NCBI GenBank assembly: GCA_016125005.1
Contig: WGMQ01000023.1
Coordinates: 40,820-104,819, forward strand
Length of the DNA stretch: 64,000 nt
Direction: 5' to 3'
From: a bacterium
Lineage (GTDB): Bacteria; Sumerlaeota; Sumerlaeia; SLMS01
The position numbers and the translations under genes were made by a program. A model generated the notes under the pieces. That model was not told the origin of the DNA and did no database searches. It saw only the letters and a list, made by a program, of their open reading frames with translations. Shown in pieces: positions 53,601-61,619 of this stretch; within the stretch, counting starts at the first letter, position 1, and each line of letters begins with the position of its first letter.

Positions 53601-53708
53601 ACCGGCACCGCTCGCCAGCAGTTCATGGCACGCACTGCCACCTATTTCGGACTGACTGACGGCAGCAGTACCCCGAGCGGCCCCAACGGCTGGATGCTGA
53701 CCCAGTAA
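50679..53708 (+). CDS. Secreted amidase-like protein with golvesin-type insert and FnIII (paralogue)
   Basis: 1009-residue exported protein, paralogue of the one at 11142-14264 along its length. Signal peptide at the N-terminus (AIFATITGVSLLGIPRDAAA). Amidase_3 elements: FINQSHG (first ligand), YFAWHTNAANG (second) and FLIEGLFHD (Glu). A golvesin/Xly-type beta-sandwich lies between the first and second elements (VYVANIPADGYYNVYASW ... VSADAVRWGGG). FnIII (about residues 645-750) and an alpha/beta C-domain (VLIVNGFDRNERS ... RQITMGFPFETI) follow. ATG 50679 and 50697 both have ribosome-binding sites; both keep the signal. It is divergent from the TolC-family gene. Confidence 0.78.
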   Translation: MQGVSRMQKFNQAIFATITGVSLLGIPRDAAACLPFHGDVAEHRASHLDGVKKLAANRSQQERSTMIVAECLAMVGEKSVSGTPVSAIPEGTKLIGVEFPKATKDSAGERVEIQLDLPAEFLASDEFTAFRMYRIGKEFEAALFDENFSEKFLYVRDPKSGEIVDFNTLLPEEVVTPYVPEPDYASMEMSRKAGKPETREIESYKKAPVINPGQPTGALSGKTIFINQSHGWFDDYTVVNRWRVQRGAGNNVLEDFDSATFINMYVLPTLRNAGAKVQTVRESDLQTNMVIVDNADSSTLGTQGRFYTTGTWTTSSINGFKQKTTAAWTGVTVNPFNQGAGANILAAVTTGTTPTATAVYVANIPADGYYNVYASWTGFGARARDARYLVHHSGGVSEVRMDQRIDGYTWNLLGNWYFEKNAPETERQVVLTNVTADTTATNVSADAVRWGGGMGDMNRHTSGVSGRPRWEEEAVNYLQFTGFGYSGDLYAGDDDEGGGWSDRPQYARWEHSGKDGSVEDALYFAWHTNAANGTARGLTTYRSDTATANSITFQTIMHDTMYAHISNLWIPGWTVRSKNVTNFGENNQNSMGTGIAGFLIEGLFHDTPADAQAYSEPEFRRIYARAMLDGILKYIEQRDGVTLTRLPEIPTNFRVLTEPNGRMTLTWTAPPARSGSAPYIGNAATSYRVYTSRNGYGFDDGQSVTGTSFTVNGLQPGDLRYFRVAAVNAGGQSFPTETLAARAANPMASTVLIVNGFDRNERSLIPVQTITNAGGSTYLNDYRRFQAFNYVVEHASALAPTGVRISSTCNESVADGTVNLADYNAVFWILGEESTTDETFSSAEQSRVSAFLALGNRSFFTSGAELGWDLVTRGTTADSSFMSEQLHAGMAGDDAGTYTVTAVAGGPFAGLANFSFATGSGARYDAEYPDILTAGGGATAALNYSGGLGGVAAVVYSTGTSRQITMGFPFETIATGTARQQFMARTATYFGLTDGSSTPSGPNGWMLTQ

Positions 53709-53755
53709 TCGCCTCTCCAAGGCGCGTCAAACGACCTCGCCGCGGGCTTTTCACT

Positions 53756-53783
53756 TGCATCGGGAAGACCCCTTCCCGATGCA
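53756..53783. repeat. Perfect 12-bp inverted repeat between amidase and aguB
   Basis: TGCATCGGGAAG (53756-53767), loop ACCC, CTTCCCGATGCA (53772-53783). Perfect hairpin, not followed by T's, so either a weak terminator or an RNA/DNA regulatory site in front of aguB. Confidence 0.6.
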
Positions 53784-53832
53784 TTCCCGGCGCTGGCGAG
53801 CCCGCCGGACGCGCCCACCCACGGAGGCAACC

Positions 53833-54702
53833 ATGAGCACTCAGATTCGACGCGTTGGCCTGCTCCAGCACGCCTGCACCAACGACCCGAAGCAGAACCT
53901 CGAGAAGGTCTGCCAACTGGTCCGCCAAGCCGCCGCGCAGGGTGCGCAGATCATCTGCACCCAGGAGCTTTTCCGCTCCCTCTATTTCTGCCAGGTGCAG
54001 AGCCCCGAAATCTTTGACCTCGCCGAGACCATCCCCGGTCCGAGCACCGACGCCCTCCAGGCCCTCGCCCGCGAATTGGGCGTCGTCATCGTCGGCTCCC
54101 TCTTCGAGAAGCGCGCCCCCGGTCTATACCACAACACCGCCGTCATCATCGACGCGGACGGCGAGTTGCTCGGCATCTATCGCAAGATGCACATCCCGGA
54201 CGATCCACTCTACTTCGAGAAGTACTACTTCACGCCCGGCGACACCGGCTTCAAGGCCTGGCAGACCCGTTTTGGCCGCATCGGCGTGCTCGTTTGCTGG
54301 GACCAATGGTATCCCGAGGGCGCCCGCCTGACGGCCCTTGATGGCGCCGAGATCCTCTTCTATCCAACGGCCATCGGCTGGCACGAGCACGAGCGCGAGA
54401 CCTTTGGCGAAGCGCAGCATGACGCGTGGGAGACGATCCAGCGCGCCCACGCCATCGCCAACGGAGTCTACGTCTGCGGCATCAACCGCATCGGGCAGGA
54501 GGGCACCGTCACCTTCTTCGGCCAGAGCTACATTGCCGATCCCTTCGGGCGCCTGCTCTACCGCGCCACTCACGATCAGGAGGAGGTCATCGTCCGCGAC
54601 CTCGACCTGTCCACCATCGAGGAAACCCGCCGCAACTGGCCCTTCCTCCGCGACCGACGCATCGACGCCTATGGCGACATCACCAAGAGGTTCCGTGCAT
54701 GA
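53833..54702 (+). CDS. aguB: N-carbamoylputrescine amidohydrolase
   Basis: Nitrilase-superfamily enzyme converting N-carbamoylputrescine to putrescine, CO2 and NH3. The 289-residue protein has the catalytic triad Glu45 (TQELF), Lys118 (YRKMH) and Cys155 (VLVCWDQWYPE), plus the C-terminal YGDITKRF. GGAGG (53823-53827) fixes the ATG. The stop overlaps the aguA start as ATGA. The pair gives the agmatine deiminase route to putrescine. Confidence 0.95.
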   Translation: MSTQIRRVGLLQHACTNDPKQNLEKVCQLVRQAAAQGAQIICTQELFRSLYFCQVQSPEIFDLAETIPGPSTDALQALARELGVVIVGSLFEKRAPGLYHNTAVIIDADGELLGIYRKMHIPDDPLYFEKYYFTPGDTGFKAWQTRFGRIGVLVCWDQWYPEGARLTALDGAEILFYPTAIGWHEHERETFGEAQHDAWETIQRAHAIANGVYVCGINRIGQEGTVTFFGQSYIADPFGRLLYRATHDQEEVIVRDLDLSTIEETRRNWPFLRDRRIDAYGDITKRFRA

Positions 54703-55751
54703 CCCCGAAGACTCTCGCCGAGCAGGGATACTCCATGCCCGCGGAGTGGGAATCCCACTCCGCCACCTGGCTCGCCTGGCCCCATAAGCTGGCCACCTGG
54801 CCCGGCAAGTTCGAGCCCGTCCCACCCGTCTATGCACAGCTGGTCCGCGCCATTTCTGACGGCGGCGAGCCCGTCCATATCCTCGTCAACGACGGCGACA
54901 TGCGCGCCCGTGCCATGAAGGTCCTCAAGGAGCACAAGGCGGACGCATCCACCGTGCGCTTCTTCGAGATCCCCACCAACGACGTCTGGATGCGCGACCA
55001 CGGACCGATCTTCGTCCGCCGCGAGTCCCCCGCGCCCCGCCTCATCGCCATCGACTGGGGCTACAATTCCTGGGGGGACAAGTATCCTCCCTACGACCTG
55101 GACGACGTCACTCCGCAGCGAATCGGCGAGGCGCTCCAGCTCCCCGTCGTCGAGGGGCACATGATCCTGGAAGGCGGCTCCATCGACGTAAACGGCGAGG
55201 GCGTCCTCCTGACGACCGAAGCCTGTCTGCTCAACCCCAACCGCAACCCCCACATGACTCGCGAGCAGATCGAGCAGCGCCTCCGCGATTTCCTCGGCGT
55301 GAAGAAGATCCTGTGGCTCGGCGATGGCATCGAAGGGGACGACACCGACGGCCATGTCGACGACCTAACGCGCTTCGTCAACCCCTCCACGCTGGTCACG
55401 GTGGTCGAGTCGGACGAGTCGGACGTGAACTTCGCCGCGCTGAAGGAAAACCACGAGCGCCTTCTGGAGATGACCGACCTTTCCGGTCGCCGTTTCGAGG
55501 TGGTGACCCTCCCCATGCCCGACCCGATCGAGTACGATGGCACGCGCCTCCCGGCCAGCTACGCCAACTTCTACATCGGCAACGGCACCGTGGCGGTTCC
55601 CACCTACGACAGCGGCAAGAAGGACATCGAGGCAGTCGGCATTCTGCAGGAGCTCTTCCCGAACCGCAAGGTCGTCGGCATTCGCAGCACCGACCTGGTC
55701 TGGGGCCTCGGCAGCTTCCACTGCATCACCCAGCAGCAGCCCGTCGGGTAA
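54699..55751 (+). CDS. aguA: Agmatine deiminase
   Basis: 350-residue enzyme converting agmatine to N-carbamoylputrescine. Signature blocks: MPAEWESHSATWLAWPH, WMRDHGPIF, GGSIDVNGEG, the Asp/His pair in DTDGHVDDL and the nucleophile Cys342 in FHCITQQQP. Start by ATGA overlap with aguB; the longer upstream frame runs through aguB and is not used. Product of AguA is the substrate of AguB. Confidence 0.97.
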   Translation: MTPKTLAEQGYSMPAEWESHSATWLAWPHKLATWPGKFEPVPPVYAQLVRAISDGGEPVHILVNDGDMRARAMKVLKEHKADASTVRFFEIPTNDVWMRDHGPIFVRRESPAPRLIAIDWGYNSWGDKYPPYDLDDVTPQRIGEALQLPVVEGHMILEGGSIDVNGEGVLLTTEACLLNPNRNPHMTREQIEQRLRDFLGVKKILWLGDGIEGDDTDGHVDDLTRFVNPSTLVTVVESDESDVNFAALKENHERLLEMTDLSGRRFEVVTLPMPDPIEYDGTRLPASYANFYIGNGTVAVPTYDSGKKDIEAVGILQELFPNRKVVGIRSTDLVWGLGSFHCITQQQPVG

Positions 55752-55863
55752 TCCGGATACCGGCGACGCGCTTTCGCGCGCGATTCTCCCCTTGCCCGAC
55801 AACCACCGCGCCCGTTCACTGCCGGGCGAATCGAAATTTGATCTCGAAAAGAGGCACTAGATC

Positions 55864-56382
55864 ATGGCTGAGAAGACAGGCGTGGTGACATTCAAAGGCG
55901 GCCCGATGACCCTGGTTGGCTCCGGTGACATCAAGGTCGGCGACAAGCTGCCCGAGGTAAAGGTCTCCAAGTCACTGGTCGAGGACGTGACGCTCTCCAG
56001 CTACAAGGGGAAGAAGCTCGTCCTCAACGTGATCCCCTCCATCGATACGGGCGTTTGCCAGATCCAGACGAAGCGCTTCAACACCGAGGCGGAGAAGCTG
56101 GGCGAGGGCGTCGTGATCCTGACGGTGAGCGCCGACCTGCCCGTCGCCCAGGGCCGCTGGTGCGGCGCCGAAGGCGTCAAGAACGTCATCATGGCCTCGG
56201 ACTACAAGCACCGTGAGTTCGGCGAGAAGTTCGGCATCACGATCAAGGAACTCGGCCTTCTGGCCCGCGCCGTCTACGTCATCGACAAGGACGGCGTCGT
56301 GAAGCACGCCGAGATCGTCAAGGAAATCGCCAGCGAGCCGGATTACTCCGCCGCGCTCAATGCCCTCAACTCCATCGCCTGA
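55864..56382 (+). CDS. tpx: Thiol peroxidase (Tpx, 2-Cys peroxiredoxin)
   Basis: 172-residue cytoplasmic peroxiredoxin reducing H2O2 and alkyl hydroperoxides with thioredoxin. Peroxidatic Cys65 in SIDTGVCQ and resolving Cys100 in GRWCGAEG are at the correct spacing for atypical 2-Cys Tpx. The N-terminal TFKGGPMTLVG block is also typical. It lies 112 bases after aguA and may form its own unit. Confidence 0.95.
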   Translation: MAEKTGVVTFKGGPMTLVGSGDIKVGDKLPEVKVSKSLVEDVTLSSYKGKKLVLNVIPSIDTGVCQIQTKRFNTEAEKLGEGVVILTVSADLPVAQGRWCGAEGVKNVIMASDYKHREFGEKFGITIKELGLLARAVYVIDKDGVVKHAEIVKEIASEPDYSAALNALNSIA

Positions 56383-56418
56383 TCCACCCAACACCCCAAC
56401 GCGGAAGATAACACGACT

Positions 56419-57198
56419 ATGGCATCGGCTGTCATGAACGAGAAGAGCAACAACTCGGTGGTCGCACCGGCGGGCCGCCTCAAGGGCAAGGTCGCCCTCA
56501 TCACCGGTGGCACACGCGGCATTGGCTTTGCCGTCGCCCAGGCCTACGTCCGCGAAGGCGCCAAGGTCATCATCGCCGGACGCAAGTCGGCCGAGCTGAC
56601 CACCGCCACCCAGATCCTCAAGGAAATGGGCGGCGACGTGACCGCCAACAAGATCGACCTCAACAGCGCCGCCGCCTGCGAGGCCCTCTACACCGGCGCC
56701 ATCCGTTCCTACGGCAAGATCGACATCCTCGTCAACAACGCGGCCATCCTCGGCCCCATCAGCAAGATCGCCACGTACCGCCCCGAGGAATGGGACGTCG
56801 TCATGCGCACCAACGCCGACGTGGTTTACTGGCTCTCGCGCGCAGTGCTCGGCACCATGATTCCCGCCAACACCGGCTCCATCATCAACGTCACCAGCGG
56901 CGTTGGTGTTAAGGGTCGCGCCGGTTGGGGCGCCTATGCCGTGTCCAAGGCCGCCGTCAACTGCTTCACCGAGGTCCTCTCCGAGGAAGTCTCTCAGTAC
57001 GGTATTCGCGTGAACTGTGTCGACCCGGGCGCTACCCGCACCGAGATGCGCGCCGCCGCCTTCCCGAAGGAAGATCCCGCCACCCTTCCCAAGCCCGACG
57101 ACATCGTCAACCCGTTCATCTACCTGGCGTCCGATGCCTCCAAGGGCCTCACCGGTAGCATCCTGAAGGCCACTGACTGGGTTGGCCGCACCTTCTGA
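56419..57198 (+). CDS. SDR-family oxidoreductase
   Basis: 259-residue classic short-chain dehydrogenase: Rossmann TGGTRGIGFA, NNAAILG, Ser in INVTSGVGVKG and the catalytic YAVSK. Similar to gluconate 5-dehydrogenase or 3-oxoacyl-ACP reductases; the Asn after the glycine motif region is ARKS-like, favouring NADP(H) but not decisively. Substrate unknown. Thirty-six bases after tpx, so possibly co-transcribed. A strong terminator follows. Confidence 0.85.
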   Translation: MASAVMNEKSNNSVVAPAGRLKGKVALITGGTRGIGFAVAQAYVREGAKVIIAGRKSAELTTATQILKEMGGDVTANKIDLNSAAACEALYTGAIRSYGKIDILVNNAAILGPISKIATYRPEEWDVVMRTNADVVYWLSRAVLGTMIPANTGSIINVTSGVGVKGRAGWGAYAVSKAAVNCFTEVLSEEVSQYGIRVNCVDPGATRTEMRAAAFPKEDPATLPKPDDIVNPFIYLASDASKGLTGSILKATDWVGRTF

Positions 57199-57222
57199 GC
57201 AGTCCCCGTGGTAACTAAACGC

Positions 57223-57254
57223 GACCCCCCTGTCATCCGGCAGGGGGGTCTTTT
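57223..57254 (+). terminator. Rho-independent terminator after the SDR gene
   Basis: Perfect 10-bp stem GACCCCCCTG (57223-57232) / CAGGGGGGTC (57241-57250), loop TCATCCGG, then TTTT. Its 3' edge touches the end of the convergent ABC ATPase gene. Confidence 0.92.
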
Positions 57255-57924
57255 AATGCGCGGGTTCCGAGCGGATTTCGCCGTCGACCATGTGGATGGT
57301 CCGGTCGCAGAAGGAGGCAGCCTTCGCATCGTGGGTCGCCATGAGCACCGTCGTGCGGTGCTGGCGCGCCGTGGATCGGATCAACTCGAGGATCGTCGTG
57401 CCTGTGCGCGAGTCCAAATTGCCGGTCGGCTCGTCCGCCAGGACAAGCGCTGGATTGTGGGCCAGGGCGCGCGCCAGACCAACGCGCTGCATCTCGCCGC
57501 CCGAGAGTTGATGGATCGGTCGCTGCAGTTTATCCCCCAACCCCACCTCATCGGCCACCTCGCCGGCGCGGCGATGAGCCTCCGATTCCCGGACACCCAG
57601 GAACAGAAGAGGCAACGACACGTTTTCGCGCACGGTCAGGTGGGGGAGCAGGTTGAAGAATTGGAACACGAACCCGATGCGGCGAAGGCGAAACGCGCTT
57701 CTGGCCCCGTCCTCCATCTGGTGCAGGTCCTCGCCACAGACATGGAGCGCGCCGCGGTCCACACCATCCAGTGCGCCGATCACGTTCAGAAGCGTCGTCT
57801 TGCCGCTTCCCGAGGATCCCATCAGCGAAACGAACTCGCCCTCGGCGATGTTCAGCGAGACCCCCCGCAGCACTGCCGTGGTATTGTATGATTTGTGAAC
57901 ATCTGATACTTCAATGATTCCCAA
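57253..57924 (-). CDS. LolD/MacB-type ABC transporter ATP-binding protein
   Basis: ATPase subunit of 223 residues. Walker A GSSGSGKTT, Q-loop FVFQFFNLLP, signature LSGGEMQR, Walker B LVLADEPTGNLD and switch His in MATHD. The FFNLLP and EPTGNLD combination marks the MacB/LolD/FtsE-like group, which works with FtsX-type permeases on lipoprotein release, efflux or division. No permease is adjacent. A TTG at 57924 with GGAGAAG six bases upstream is preferred; GTG 57969 adds 15 poorly conserved residues. Confidence 0.85.
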   Translation of the reverse strand: MGIIEVSDVHKSYNTTAVLRGVSLNIAEGEFVSLMGSSGSGKTTLLNVIGALDGVDRGALHVCGEDLHQMEDGARSAFRLRRIGFVFQFFNLLPHLTVRENVSLPLLFLGVRESEAHRRAGEVADEVGLGDKLQRPIHQLSGGEMQRVGLARALAHNPALVLADEPTGNLDSRTGTTILELIRSTARQHRTTVLMATHDAKAASFCDRTIHMVDGEIRSEPAH

Positions 57925-58153
57925 TGTGTCTTCTCCGGGCGCGGCACGCGTTGAAGTCCTCAGGCGCACTTGTTGTGCCCAAGATTTGGTCGTCCGGGCG
58001 CTGTTTCAAGGGAGATGGATCGCCGAGACCAATCGATTGTCTGGAACGAGTTGACACGGCACCAGTGCAATGGCCTCCATTGGGAATGCTGACGCAAGAC
58101 TGCGGCGACGTCATGCGTGCGCCTTCAAGGTGTGACCTCACTCGGGACGGCCC

Positions 58154-58996
58154 ATGGGACTCCAGGATACCCAGGAAAAAGACAAGACAGTCATCCTGCT
58201 CGCTCTCGGAAAGCCCGAGGAGGCGTTGCTCTTCGAGCAGCATCTCATTCAGCACTTCGGCGGTGGTCTCGAGATTTTTCGCGCTCCCTCCGGCTTCGAT
58301 GCCATGTCGCTTGCCATGAACCGTCCTCGCGTGGTCCTGCTGGACCAGCGGCTTCCGGACGTCATGGGTCTCGACATGATCGAGCCCATTCGCGAGCAGA
58401 TCGGCGACAACAACTACCTGATCTTCGTCGGCGGCTCCGGCAAGGGCGGTATTCGCCCCGGCATGCGCGACGAAGCGCTCAAGCGCGGCGCCACGGCTCT
58501 CTTCGATCGCCCGGTCAACCTCGACCTGCTGATCGACACCCTTCACAAGCTGCTCTACCCCAAGCCTCCCGAACACCCGCACCTCAACGGGCTCGAGATG
58601 ATCGACCTGCTCCAGGCCTACCACAACAAGCGCGTCGACCGAACCATTCGCATCTTCGCCCCGGACGGTCGCGTCGGTTCCATCTACATGATGTCCGGCG
58701 AAGTGACCCACATCGAGTGCGGCGCCCAGCAGGGCTTTCAGGCCATGATCGAGTTGATGAACTGGCGCGAGGGCGAAATCAGGATTTGGGACGCGTGTCT
58801 CTCGTCGGAGCGCACCAACAAGCTCCCCACGCAGAATCTGATCCTCGATGCGGCCCGCGAGATGGACGAAGGCGTGAACAATCAGGCTCAGGACATGGCG
58901 GAGGGCGCCGGCGAATCCCTCTTCGGCGATTCCTTCGAGGAGTCCCTCTCCTCGGAAAACGTGCGCATCAACGCCCTGGACGACGAGATCGACTGA
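58154..58996 (+). CDS. Degenerate receiver domain fused to PATAN (DUF4388) domain
   Basis: 280-residue protein. An N-terminal receiver-like domain keeps the phospho-acceptor-type Asp (LLDQRLPDVMG) but has ALGKPEE where the acidic pair is expected, and DRPVN where the conserved Lys-Pro is expected. From about residue 150 a PATAN/DUF4388 domain follows: GLEMIDLLQAYHNK, GRVGSIYMMSGEVTH, and a repeat-like helix. PATAN proteins act in signalling relays in several phyla, often with gliding or pilus regulation. The last 40 residues are acidic. Divergent from the ABC ATPase gene. Confidence 0.8.
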   Translation: MGLQDTQEKDKTVILLALGKPEEALLFEQHLIQHFGGGLEIFRAPSGFDAMSLAMNRPRVVLLDQRLPDVMGLDMIEPIREQIGDNNYLIFVGGSGKGGIRPGMRDEALKRGATALFDRPVNLDLLIDTLHKLLYPKPPEHPHLNGLEMIDLLQAYHNKRVDRTIRIFAPDGRVGSIYMMSGEVTHIECGAQQGFQAMIELMNWREGEIRIWDACLSSERTNKLPTQNLILDAAREMDEGVNNQAQDMAEGAGESLFGDSFEESLSSENVRINALDDEID

Positions 58997-59004
58997 TCTG
59001 CGCG

Positions 59005-59757
59005 TCAGTAACCCATCGCACCGTCGATGCTGGTGATGGACCCACTAATGAAATCGCTCTCCGGAGACGCGAGGAAGACGGCAAGGCGCGCCACTTCCTC
59101 CGGCGAACCCATGCGGCCAAAAGGCACCGAGGACACCAGCTCCTCCCGGCGTTGCTTTTCCAGATCGTCACCGAGCGCCGACCCGCGATAAATGCCCGTG
59201 TCAATGGGGCCCGGCGCGATGGCGTTCACCCGGATTTTCTGCGGCGCCAATTCCTTGGCCATCACCTTGGTGATCGTGTTCACGGCCGCTTTGCTCGCCT
59301 CGAAGACACCAACACCGGTGTCCGTGCGCGTCGCCCCGTTGGAACTGATGTGGATGATGTTGGCGTTGGGACGTGAAAGCATGAGGGGGATGGCCTTGCG
59401 CGTCACCAGCCAAAGCCCTCGCACGTTCGTGTCAAAAATCAGGGCAAAGTCGTCGTCGGACGTCTCGTGGAGCAGTCCCATGCGAAAGGCGTTCGCCGCA
59501 TTGACAAGCACGTCGATATAGCCGTGCTGCTCGGCGACGACCTCAAGCAGCGCATCGACCTCAGCGGATTTCGTGACGTCAGTGGGAATGGTGTGGCAAC
59601 GGCCACCCGTGGCGCGAATGATCTCGGATGTTTCGTCCAGCATGTGCCCGCGTCGGCCTGCCACGTAGACGAAGGCCCCATCCAACGCGAAGCGCCGCGC
59701 GATCGCACGACCCATTCCCGTCCCACCGCCGGTAACCAGAACCACGCGATCTGTCAC
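59005..59757 (-). CDS. SDR-family protein with Phe in place of catalytic Tyr
   Basis: 250-residue classic SDR: TGGGTGMGRA nucleotide loop, NAANAF, Asn111, and Ser138/139 in HISSNGA. The catalytic motif reads VFEASK (Phe152, Lys156), so the acid/base Tyr is replaced by Phe. The codon is TTC, clear on the strand. The rest of the fold, including NAIAPGPIDTG, is intact. Activity as a typical dehydrogenase is doubtful; binding or another mechanism is possible. Substrate unknown. Confidence 0.85.
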   Translation of the reverse strand: MTDRVVLVTGGGTGMGRAIARRFALDGAFVYVAGRRGHMLDETSEIIRATGGRCHTIPTDVTKSAEVDALLEVVAEQHGYIDVLVNAANAFRMGLLHETSDDDFALIFDTNVRGLWLVTRKAIPLMLSRPNANIIHISSNGATRTDTGVGVFEASKAAVNTITKVMAKELAPQKIRVNAIAPGPIDTGIYRGSALGDDLEKQRREELVSSVPFGRMGSPEEVARLAVFLASPESDFISGSITSIDGAMGY

Positions 59758-59860
59758 TGTTAGCCTCCTCCTTGTTCAAGCACTGAACCACTCACCCAGC
59801 ATCGTAGCTCACTCTCGTTCGCGGGGACAATGAAAACCAAGCCAGCGCCAGGTGCCCTGT

Positions 59861-59901
59861 AAAAACTGATCGGGAGGCCGAACCAGCTCGGCCTCCCGAT
59901 C
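59861..59901 (-). terminator. Rho-independent terminator of the PGRP amidase gene
   Basis: On the minus strand: a 14-bp perfect stem (plus-strand 59868-59881 with 59888-59901), loop GCTGGT, followed by TTTTT (plus strand AAAAA 59861-59865). Lies 29 bases after the gene's stop. Confidence 0.95.
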
Positions 59902-59929
59902 ATTGCCAGGGAGATTGGGATAGTGCGGA

Positions 59930-61552
59930 TTATTGCTTCACGAACTTCACGGCGTCGGCGATGACGTAGAACCCAGTCGTCGTCCAGCAGGAGACCTGAA
60001 CGCGGATGGAGGTGCCGGCGGTGAAGTTGTAAGTGCCCAGTTCAACCCACTGACCACCATTGATCTGCTGGTTGGTCGGGATGGTCGTATTGCCGCCATC
60101 GTGGGTGACGATGATGGGCGTCGTGGCGGAGCGGTTGGTGCCGGCCGTCCACCAGGCGTAGACCTTGTAGCTGCCCGAGTCGGTCAGCGGCACGGTGAAC
60201 TTGCCGGAGTCGCTGATGGCCTGGGTGGCGCGGGCGTGGTAGTCGGAGCCGTAGTACCCGGCGGTCGACGTGGTGGCCCACCAGCTGGTACTCGGGACGC
60301 TGAAGTTCGCCGAGGCATTGTCGACGATCACGTCCGGCACAGGTGTCGGAGTCGGAGTGGGCGTCGGGGTGGGTGTCGGGGTCGGAGAAGGCGTGGGAGA
60401 CGGCGTTGGCGAGGGAGTCGGCGACGGGGTCGGGCTGGGCGTGGGTGACGGAGTCGGGGACGGAGTGGGCGTCACGATGTTGCCCGTGCGCACGAAGCGA
60501 ATCGCATCCGCGGAGACGACCGTGCCAGTACCGCTGTCGCTCAAGGTCACATAGCCACCGGTACCCGCGTTGAAGCCGTAGTTGCCCAGGAAGTTCCACT
60601 GGCCGCCGTTGATCGTCTGGTTGGCGGGGATGTTGGAGTTACCGGAGGCGTGGGTGATGACGTAGGTGGCGTTGCTCACGCGGTTGCTGCCGGCTACCCA
60701 CCAGGCGTACACATCGTACTGGCCGCTCTGGGCCATCGTCGGCGTCCAAACGGCCGTGTCGGCCGCTCCGCCAACGTTGGCGTAGAGGGAGTTGGTGCCA
60801 TAGAATCCGCTGCTGGACGAAGTGCCCCAGCTTCCCGTCGTGCTGAAGCCTGCGGCGCCGTTGTCGATGATGATTCCGGAACCGCCATTGATCTTGGCGT
60901 AGACGTCGTTGCGTGCCTCACCGGTGCTCGTGTTCGAGCCAATGTAGGGGTACATGATGTCGCCCGGGCAGACCGTGGAACCCACGTCGCGGTGGCCGCA
61001 GAGGAATCCCGCGGTCACCCCGGCGTAGCTGCCAGCGCCGTAGGGGCTCCAGCCGTTGGGCATCTTCCAGGCAATCAGGTCATAGAGCGCCTGACGCTGT
61101 GCTGTCGTGGGCTGCTGGTTGTGGGGAGAGTGGAAGTACCCCATGATGTTGAAGCCCATGCTGTTGGTGTTCGTGCCATCGTGGGCGCCACGGGGCAGCG
61201 AGGAAATCGAGCCGACGCGGCCCTCGAAACGGTTGCCCAGCTTGTCGACCAGGAAGTGATAGCCGATGTCCGACCAGCCGTTGACGTCCATGTGGTAGTT
61301 CTGGATCGCACGGACGAGGGAGGCGGAGGTGCTCTGTGACGTGGTGTTATAGTCCTGTGCGCCGGCCGTGTGGTGGATCACGGCGCGCGTTAGGGATCCC
61401 ATCTGGCTCGGGGTGCTGCTTGCGGCGCGAGCCGACCAGCAGCTGCGCGTACAGATCGACGGTTGCGTGGCGCTGCCCGCGGCCTCCGCAGAGCCTGCCC
61501 AGCCCATCAAAGCCGTGGCGGCAACAGCGATTATCGAAGCACTTCTTTTCAC
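59930..61552 (-). CDS. Secreted PGRP-type amidase with two golvesin-like domains
   Basis: 540-residue exported protein. Signal peptide ([19 protein letters not shown]). Amidase_2/PGRP domain: His60-His61 (AVIHHTAGA), Tyr98-His99 (GYHFLVD), His187 (CGHRDV) and Cys195 (TVCPGD), i.e. the T7-lysozyme-type zinc set His-His-Cys with Tyr. Golvesin/Xly-like domain 1 (about 235-355), a Pro-Thr-Pro-Ser linker (about 360-405), and golvesin-like domain 2 (about 410-540), each ending with a VSADAIRFV- or [12 protein letters not shown] strand. Cleaves the lactyl-Ala bond of peptidoglycan if active; the golvesin-like parts probably anchor it to a cell-surface or wall polymer. A terminator follows. Confidence 0.88.
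   Translation of the reverse strand: MKRSASIIAVAATALMGWAGSAEAAGSATQPSICTRSCWSARAASSTPSQMGSLTRAVIHHTAGAQDYNTTSQSTSASLVRAIQNYHMDVNGWSDIGYHFLVDKLGNRFEGRVGSISSLPRGAHDGTNTNSMGFNIMGYFHSPHNQQPTTAQRQALYDLIAWKMPNGWSPYGAGSYAGVTAGFLCGHRDVGSTVCPGDIMYPYIGSNTSTGEARNDVYAKINGGSGIIIDNGAAGFSTTGSWGTSSSSGFYGTNSLYANVGGAADTAVWTPTMAQSGQYDVYAWWVAGSNRVSNATYVITHASGNSNIPANQTINGGQWNFLGNYGFNAGTGGYVTLSDSGTGTVVSADAIRFVRTGNIVTPTPSPTPSPTPSPTPSPTPSPTPSPTPSPTPTPTPTPTPTPTPVPDVIVDNASANFSVPSTSWWATTSTAGYYGSDYHARATQAISDSGKFTVPLTDSGSYKVYAWWTAGTNRSATTPIIVTHDGGNTTIPTNQQINGGQWVELGTYNFTAGTSIRVQVSCWTTTGFYVIADAVKFVKQ
60339..60475. repeat. Degenerate hexamer tract encoding the PT/PS linker
   Basis: Plus-strand sequence made of imperfect GGNGTN/GTCGGN-type units. 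It encodes the Pro-Thr-Pro-Ser linker of the minus-strand amidase. Repeat number could vary between strains. No spacer pattern, so not CRISPR. Confidence 0.85.
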
Positions 61553-61619
61553 GGTTTCTTCCTTTCATCGGGGGGAGGGGTGGAGGGTTGCGGGGGGGAA
61601 TGAGGGCGGCGCAGATGGC

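Noticed and set aside
60339..60475. Regular short repeats, considered as CRISPR
   Set aside because: Units are contiguous, degenerate hexamers without spacers and they encode the PT/PS linker.
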